The translations under genes and the position numbers were made by a program. Below are positions 58,892-64,000 of a stretch of DNA of 64,000 bases, one piece after another. The stretch's first letter is position 1; each line of letters begins with the position of its first letter. The notes below the pieces were generated by a model. The model was not told the origin of the DNA. It saw only the letters and a list, made by a program, of their open reading frames with translations, and made no database searches. Source of the stretch: Buchnera aphidicola (Aphis craccivora) (GTDB lineage: Bacteria; Pseudomonadota; Gammaproteobacteria; Enterobacterales; Enterobacteriaceae); NCBI RefSeq assembly GCF_005082145.1, contig NZ_CP034897.1, positions 186,001 through 250,000 of the forward strand. The letters are read 5' to 3'.

Positions 58892-59828
58892 ATTTTTTTA
58901 ATTCTGCTGTACGTAGTATAGAACTCCGAGATCTAGGATTTTTTTGAATTTCTTCATAAGTGGGAAATAATCGATTTATAATTTTTAATTTACATATTTT
59001 AAGTTTTTTTATTTCTTTTTCTGTTATAGCCATTCCACATGGAATTTGTGCTTTTGTACTATGTTTTGTCATAAATTTTTTGATTATTCTATCTTCTAAT
59101 GAATGGAAACTAATAACTGTGATACGTCCTCCTGGTTTTAATATTTTTAACGTGTCTTCTAATGCGCTTTGAATTTCTTCTAATTCTTGATTAATATAGA
59201 TTCTAATTGCTTGAAAAGTTCGTCTAGCTGGGTGTTTAAATATATTTTTTATTGGTATTGATTTTTTTATGATATTCACTAATTCTAAAGTTTCTTTTAT
59301 CTTTTTTTTTCTTTTATAGTCTTTTATTTCGTGTGCAATTTTTTTTGCAAAACGTTCTTCTCCAAATTTTTTTAAAACAAAAATAATTTTTTTAGTATCG
59401 CTTTTATTAATCCAATCTGAAGCTGTAATTCCACAAGTTTGATTCATTCTCATATCTAGAGGCCCGTTTTTTTTAAATGAGAAACCTCTTTTATAGTCTT
59501 CTATTTGTAATGAAGATACTCCTAAATCAAATAATATTCCATCCACCTTTCCTACAATTTTGTTAGATTTAGCATAATTTAAAATTTTTGAAAAGCTATC
59601 ATGAATTATACAAAAACGTTGGTCTGTAATTTTTTTTCCTATTAATACAGAGTTTAAATCTTTATCAATAGCATATAATTTTCCATTTTTACCAAGTTTT
59701 TTTAGAATTTCAATGGAATGTCCGCCTAATCCAAATGTAGTATCAATGTAAATACCATTGTCTTGAATTTGCAAAGAGTCAATTAATTCTTTTGTCATAA
59801 CAGGAATATGTTTTATATTTTGATTCAT
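58884..59828 (-). CDS. rsmH: 16S rRNA (cytosine1402-N4)-methyltransferase
   Basis: Methylates C1402 of 16S rRNA in the ribosomal P site (old names mraW, yabC). I choose the ATG at 59828 (314 residues, [19 protein letters not shown]), close to the E. coli 313; an ATG at 59849 adds seven residues with no family match. AdoMet motif [74 protein letters not shown]. First gene of the dcw cluster here, since mraZ is absent. Confidence 0.95.
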   Translation of the reverse strand: MNQNIKHIPVMTKELIDSLQIQDNGIYIDTTFGLGGHSIEILKKLGKNGKLYAIDKDLNSVLIGKKITDQRFCIIHDSFSKILNYAKSNKIVGKVDGILFDLGVSSLQIEDYKRGFSFKKNGPLDMRMNQTCGITASDWINKSDTKKIIFVLKKFGEERFAKKIAHEIKDYKRKKKIKETLELVNIIKKSIPIKNIFKHPARRTFQAIRIYINQELEEIQSALEDTLKILKPGGRITVISFHSLEDRIIKKFMTKHSTKAQIPCGMAITEKEIKKLKICKLKIINRLFPTYEEIQKNPRSRSSILRTAELKKYE

Positions 59829-59856
59829 AGTGAATTTTTTTGATATCATGAAAAAG

Positions 59857-59892
59857 AAACATGATCATCTATATTTTAAAATGATCATGTTT
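59857..59892 (-). terminator. Hairpin between ilvH and rsmH
   Basis: Perfect 12-bp stem AAACATGATCAT/ATGATCATGTTT (59857-59868 with 59881-59892), 12-nt loop. On the minus strand a CTTTTTC tract follows. It would end ilvIH transcripts before the dcw cluster, or attenuate read-through. It sits just 8 bp upstream of the longest possible rsmH frame. Confidence 0.55.
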
Positions 59893-59962
59893 AATGAATA
59901 ATAAAATTTTTAATATATTGTTAGTTTTCGTTTTAAAGTAACACAAATAAATTTTATTTAAT

Positions 59963-60436
59963 TCATCCCCGAGAAATTCCTACTATTCCAGAACGAGTCA
60001 TCTCAATAATTTCAGATATATTTCTGATTATTTTAAGAAAAGAATCTAATTTTTTTGTAGTTCCTGCAAGTTGTAATACATAGGTAGTAGATGTAATATC
60101 TACAATTTGCCCTCGAAAAACTTCAGTAATATGTTTAATATCATTTTTACAATTATTTGTTTGAACTTTTAATAACATAATTTCACGTTCTATATGTGAT
60201 ATTTGTTCAATTTTAATAACTCTTAAAACATCAATTAATTTATGCAGTTGTTTTTCGATTTGTTCAATCGATTTTTCATTTCCTACTGTTTGTATAGTCA
60301 TTTTTGATAAAGAAGGATCTTCTGTAGGTGCTACTGTAACTGTTTCTATATTATAGCCTCTTTGTGCAAAGAGGCCTATTACACGTGATAATGCACCTGA
60401 TTCATTTTCTAAGAGAATAGATAAAATTCTTCGCAT
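59963..60436 (-). CDS. ilvH: Acetolactate synthase isozyme III, small subunit
   Basis: Regulatory subunit that activates IlvI and confers valine feedback in E. coli. The start is the ATG at 60436 (157 residues, [20 protein letters not shown], identical in nearly all positions to E. coli); upstream in-frame codons overlap ilvI. ACT domain about 1-75 ([19 protein letters not shown]), C-terminal domain with [21 protein letters not shown]. It ends at SGIVGISRG, a few residues short of E. coli. It is 5 bp after ilvI. Confidence 0.96.
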   Translation of the reverse strand: MRRILSILLENESGALSRVIGLFAQRGYNIETVTVAPTEDPSLSKMTIQTVGNEKSIEQIEKQLHKLIDVLRVIKIEQISHIEREIMLLKVQTNNCKNDIKHITEVFRGQIVDITSTTYVLQLAGTTKKLDSFLKIIRNISEIIEMTRSGIVGISRG

Positions 60437-60441
60437 ATTTT

Positions 60442-62160
60442 TTATTCGGAAACCTCTTTTTTCCTTAACCACATTTCATTCATACCTCCTCCTTGAATTT
60501 GCATAGGATAAACATGTTCAGAATTGTCTATTTGAACATCTAAAAAAACTAAATTTCCTTCAGATAATTTTTTTAATGCCAATATTAATTTTGTTTCTAA
60601 TTCTTCTGTTGTATCTACACGTAATCCAATATGTCCATATGATTCTACTAATTTTACAAAGTCCGGAAGCGAGTCCATATATGAATGAGAATGTCTTCCA
60701 GAATAAATCATATCTTGCCATTGTTTAACCATACCTAAAGAAGAATTATTTAAATTTAGTATAAGAACTGCTAAATTATATTGTTTTGCAGTTGATAATT
60801 CTTGAATATTCATTTGAATACTGCCATCACCAGTAATACAAATTACAGTGGCTTTGGGTATTGCTAATTTCACACCCAGTGCAGCAGGTAATCCAAAACC
60901 CATAGTGCCTAATCCCCCAGAATTAATCCAATGTCTGGGTTTATTAAATTGATAATATAATGCCGTAAACATTTGATGTTGGCCTACATCAGAAGTAATA
61001 TAGGATTTGCCTTTTGTTAATTTAAAAAGTGTTTGAATAACATTTTGGGGTTTTATTTGGATGCTTTTTTTATTGTATTCTAAACTTTTAGTTTGTCTCC
61101 ATTCTTTTATAGTACTCCACCATTGATCTAAAGAATGAATTTTTTTTTCTTGTTTTATTAACTCTATTATTTTTTTTAAAACATGTTTAGCATCTCCAAC
61201 TATCGGAACATCTGCAGAAACAGTTTTAGAAATAGATGTAGGATCGATATCAATATGTAAAATAGTAGCATTCGGGCAGTATTTTTTTAAGTTATTTGTT
61301 GTTCGATCATCAAATCGAACTCCAACTGCAAATATAACATCTGCGTTATGCATTGCCATATTAGCTTCGTATGTACCATGCATACCCAACATAGAAATAC
61401 TTTGAGGATGACTACCTGGAAAGGCTCCTAATCCCATTAAAGATGTTGTAACAGGACAATGAGTTTTTTCTGCGAATTCTAGTAGTTCATTGTTGCTATT
61501 AGAACTAATAACTCCTCCACCTGCATAAATAACAGGTTTTTTTGCTTTTAATAATATACTTAATGCTTTTTTAATTTGTTTCTGATGACCTTTGGTAGTT
61601 GGATTATAAGATCGTATATGTATACTTTTAGGCCATGTAAATACAGACTTAATTTTTTGTTTTAAAATATCTTTAGGCAAATCAATAACTACTGGACCAG
61701 GACGACCTGTAGAGGCTATCCAAAAAGCTTTTTTAAAAATCATCGGTATATCTTCAGTTTTTTTTACTAAAAAACTATGTTTTACTATAGGACGCGAAAT
61801 ACCGATCATATCACATTCTTGAAACGCATCGTATCCAATTAAAGATGATGCTACTTGACCAGAGATTACTATCATTGGAATAGAGTCCATATAGGCTGTA
61901 GCAATTCCAGTAATCGCATTAGTAGCACCTGGTCCAGAAGTTACTAATACTACACCTGTTTTTCCAGTAGATCGCGCATATCCATCAGCCATATGAGTTG
62001 CTGCTTGTTCATGTCTTACTAAAATATGTTCAATTCCACCAACAGTTTTTAGAGCATCATAAATATCTAGTACTGCACCACCAGGATAACCAAATATATG
62101 TTGTATTCCCTGATTAATTAATGATCTAATAACCATTTCGGCTCCTGATAATATTTCCAT
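60442..62160 (-). CDS. ilvI: Acetolactate synthase isozyme III, large subunit
   Basis: ThDP/FAD enzyme for the first common step of valine, leucine and isoleucine synthesis, essential amino acids for the host. The protein has 572 residues (E. coli 574). Catalytic Glu in [19 protein letters not shown] region [10 protein letters not shown]; ThDP motif [16 protein letters not shown]...[11 protein letters not shown] very strong ribosome-binding site GGAGGAAAAA stands directly before the ATG. It heads the ilvIH operon, next to a candidate promoter with a perfect -35. Confidence 0.97.
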   Translation of the reverse strand: MEILSGAEMVIRSLINQGIQHIFGYPGGAVLDIYDALKTVGGIEHILVRHEQAATHMADGYARSTGKTGVVLVTSGPGATNAITGIATAYMDSIPMIVISGQVASSLIGYDAFQECDMIGISRPIVKHSFLVKKTEDIPMIFKKAFWIASTGRPGPVVIDLPKDILKQKIKSVFTWPKSIHIRSYNPTTKGHQKQIKKALSILLKAKKPVIYAGGGVISSNSNNELLEFAEKTHCPVTTSLMGLGAFPGSHPQSISMLGMHGTYEANMAMHNADVIFAVGVRFDDRTTNNLKKYCPNATILHIDIDPTSISKTVSADVPIVGDAKHVLKKIIELIKQEKKIHSLDQWWSTIKEWRQTKSLEYNKKSIQIKPQNVIQTLFKLTKGKSYITSDVGQHQMFTALYYQFNKPRHWINSGGLGTMGFGLPAALGVKLAIPKATVICITGDGSIQMNIQELSTAKQYNLAVLILNLNNSSLGMVKQWQDMIYSGRHSHSYMDSLPDFVKLVESYGHIGLRVDTTEELETKLILALKKLSEGNLVFLDVQIDNSEHVYPMQIQGGGMNEMWLRKKEVSE

Positions 62161-62265
62161 TTTTTCCTCCAGGATGCTATTTTATTAGGTTTATTCCTAG
62201 TTTTTTATTTGTAGTTTATCCTGATAGTTTATCTAGATAAAATAAGAACAGTTAAATAAAATATA

Positions 62266-62294
62266 AATAAAGATCTGTCATTTATTAGTGTCAA
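62266..62294 (-). promoter_or_regulatory. Possible promoter of ilvIH
   Basis: On the minus strand: a perfect TTGACA (62294-62289), a 17-bp spacer and TTTATT (62271-62266), a weak -10. It lies about 105 bp before the ilvI start. A 14-bp palindrome TTTATCTAGATAAA (62228-62241) lies in the presumed leader. In E. coli this promoter is controlled by Lrp; no lrp is visible here. Confidence 0.45.
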
Positions 62295-62394
62295 CTAAAT
62301 GTTCTTTTATTATTACAAATATATTAAATATTATCAATAAATTGAAATAAATTAAATAATTATATATTTGATTAAAATTTATTTTTTAAAATGT

Positions 62395-63432
62395 TTATTT
62401 TAAAATTAAAAGTTTTTTAAATTGAGGCGATATCCATGTTAAAAAATTATTTTTTTCTTTAGTTATCAGACAAACAGCTAAATTTTCATTGATAGATAAT
62501 GCTTTTGCTTTTTTAAAACCTAATAAAAGCAGTCCAGTGTCCCAACCATCTGCTTCTAATGCGGTTGGAGCAACAACACTAACAGATACTAAATTATTTT
62601 CCACAGGAATGCCATTTTGAGGATTAATAATATGTGAAATATTTTTACCATTAATAAAATAATAATTGATATAAGTTCCAGCTGTACTAATAGATTTGTT
62701 TTTGAGTTTAAGAAGCAATTGAGCTGATTTTTTTTTGTCGGTGGGTTTTTGAATTGCAATTATTTTAGGTTTTTGTTTATTATTTACTTTAACTAAAACT
62801 GTACCTCCTATAGAAATAATATAATTTTTTATTCCTTTTTTTTTTAGTATACAAGATAAATGATCAACAGCAAATCCTTCGCCTAGTGTAGAAAGATTTA
62901 TTTTCATACCATTTATATTTTTTTTTAAATATACTCCACTGGATTTATTAATAATTTTTAAATATTGAATACCTGTAAGGTTTATATTTTTTTTTATTAT
63001 ATTTGGTGAAGGGTAATTACGAGGTTTTTTTTCAGTTCCAAATCCCCATATATTAATTAAACTCCCAATAGTTATATCTAATTTTCCATGAGTTTTTTGA
63101 TGAATAGTTAGTGCTGTCAAAATAATTTTTAAAAAGTTTTTATTAATTTTTAATAATTGATATTTTTTTAATTGATTAAATTTATAAACTAAAGATTGTT
63201 TTTTCCAAGGAGATAATAATTTTTCATCTGCATCTAAATTATTTTGTATGAGTCTTTTTAAATATTTTTTATTTTTTATTTTTACATTGGGAATTTTTAC
63301 TTGCCAGTATGTTCCCATTGTTTTTCCTTTTAATTCTATTATTTCTGCTATTTTTTCATTTGTATTTCTATATATTATATAAAAAAATATTAAGGAACAT
63401 AAAAGAATATTGATTATCTTATTTAATATCAT
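62395..63432 (-). CDS. apbE: FAD:protein FMN transferase ApbE, without lipobox
   Basis: Attaches FMN covalently to Thr/Ser of membrane flavoproteins such as RnfG/RnfD. The protein has 345 residues (E. coli 351). Conserved: LKGKTMGTYWQVKIP, NLSTLGEGFAVDHLS, SIGGTVLV, SHIINPQNGIPVENNLVSVSV, and the metal/FAD segment EADGWDTGLLLLGF. E. coli ApbE has a lipobox (FFVGC); here the aligned segment reads FFYIIYRNT, so the lipidation Cys is gone, leaving a hydrophobic N-terminal anchor (about 6-20). It probably remains membrane-bound by that helix. The gene is divergent from degP. Confidence 0.94.
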   Translation of the reverse strand: MILNKIINILLCSLIFFYIIYRNTNEKIAEIIELKGKTMGTYWQVKIPNVKIKNKKYLKRLIQNNLDADEKLLSPWKKQSLVYKFNQLKKYQLLKINKNFLKIILTALTIHQKTHGKLDITIGSLINIWGFGTEKKPRNYPSPNIIKKNINLTGIQYLKIINKSSGVYLKKNINGMKINLSTLGEGFAVDHLSCILKKKGIKNYIISIGGTVLVKVNNKQKPKIIAIQKPTDKKKSAQLLLKLKNKSISTAGTYINYYFINGKNISHIINPQNGIPVENNLVSVSVVAPTALEADGWDTGLLLLGFKKAKALSINENLAVCLITKEKNNFLTWISPQFKKLLILK

Positions 63433-63701
63433 AAATATAAAACCATTATTTTTGATAAGAAAAATATTATATAGAAAAATATATTTTTTATAAAAATTTT
63501 TATAAAGTTAATAAATAAATAACATTTATAAAATTGTAATTTTAACAGTATTGATCCAAAATATTTTTTTATTTATCTACTAAGCATCGATGGAGTTAAT
63601 GAATTATGGAGTGTATACTAAAATTTTATTTTAATTAAAAATTTTGGTTTTTAGTCGTTTTATCTATATAAGATTAGATTGTAATTTATGAGAAAGCAAT
63701 A

Positions 63702-64000
63702 ATGAAAAGAATAAATATAGTATTAGGCGGAACAGTATTTATTTTGACTCTATTACTAAGTTTAGGAATGTCTTGGGGAGATAAAAACTCCATTTCCAAT
63801 AATGTTTCTTCTGCACTTGTTATGCCGAGTTTAGCGCCTATGTTGGAAAAAGTTATGCCTTCAGTAATTAGTATTAGTATTGAAGGAAGCACTATAATTC
63901 CAACTTCTCGTTTACCTCATCAATTTCAACCATTTTTTGGTAAAAATTCTCCTTTTTGTAAAGGTAATTCACCATTTAGGAATTCTCCTTTTTGCCGTTC
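63702..64000 (+). CDS. degP: Periplasmic serine protease/chaperone DegP, 5' part
   Basis: Cut by the end of the window; about 99 residues are visible. Starts with ATG at 63702: a signal peptide MKRINIVLGGTVFILTLLL with cleavage likely near MSWG, then VMPSLAPMLEKVMPSVISIS, almost identical to E. coli MPSLAPMLEKVMPSVVSIN. The LA-loop segment GKNSPFCKGNSPFRNSPFC aligns with E. coli GDDSPFCQEGSPFQSSPFC and keeps both cysteines. The protease triad and PDZ domains lie beyond the window. In E. coli degP also lies near mtn. Confidence 0.95.
   Translation, partial: MKRINIVLGGTVFILTLLLSLGMSWGDKNSISNNVSSALVMPSLAPMLEKVMPSVISISIEGSTIIPTSRLPHQFQPFFGKNSPFCKGNSPFRNSPFCR

Noticed and set aside
1-64000. tRNA genes, CRISPR arrays, insertion sequences, prophage
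   Set aside because: No cloverleaf ends, spaced repeats, transposase motifs or phage genes were seen; the only structured RNA gene found is ssrA.

Overview
The window is a stretch of the chromosome of Buchnera aphidicola, the obligate endosymbiont of aphids. The evidence is very low G+C (about a quarter by eye), E. coli-like proteins rich in Lys, Asn and Ile, almost no transcription factors, no mobile elements, and the Buchnera gene order from ackA-pta through nrdAB-gyrA, thrABC, the aceEF-lpdA block and the dcw (division and cell wall) cluster to degP. I cannot name the aphid host.

Layout. 128-9837: acetate branch (ackA, pta) facing a yfaE-nrdB-nrdA group and gyrA. 10084-18514: a DUF2076 protein, peroxiredoxin, ung, grpE, nadK, bamE, tmRNA (ssrA), grxD, rnt, sodA, pth, ychF. 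18595-23283: threonine operon thrABC, then a 691-bp gene-free spacer. 23975-35234: hpt, panC, panB, dksA, truA, mrcB, secA, mutT, coaE, guaC. 35476-40797: pyruvate dehydrogenase operon, ended by a perfect 46-bp inverted repeat. 40924-43908: speDE, mtn, erpA. 44136-59849: dcw cluster on the minus strand (rsmH, ftsL, ftsI, murE, murF, mraY, murD, ftsW, murG, murC, ddlB, ftsA, ftsZ), without mraZ, ftsQ and lpxC. 59963-63432: ilvIH and apbE. 63702-end: degP, cut by the window edge.

How the genes work together. The set provides amino acids for the host (threonine from thrABC, branched-chain amino acids starting with ilvIH), two steps of pantothenate synthesis plus the last step of CoA synthesis, deoxynucleotides, polyamines, acetyl-CoA, peptidoglycan and a minimal divisome, with light oxidative-stress and RNA/protein quality control. 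Much of the content (thr, ilvIH, dcw, secA-mutT-coaE-guaC, ace, spe, hpt, panBC, dksA, mrcB, erpA, mtn, degP) comes from one arc of an E. coli-like ancestor (about 0-4 min on the E. coli map).

The most interesting signal is not a new gene system but a recurring lesion. truA, murF and ftsW are each out of frame at a poly(A) tract of 10-11 bases, and all three are restored by exactly one added A. The coaE stop codon also moves to the family's usual place with one added A. Equally long tracts in ung, mrcB and ftsI are in frame. This fits transcriptional slippage keeping essential genes alive. Other points of note are the giant perfect hairpin after lpdA, a tmRNA with an altered resume codon and no encoded CCA, and an ApbE that has lost its lipidation cysteine.
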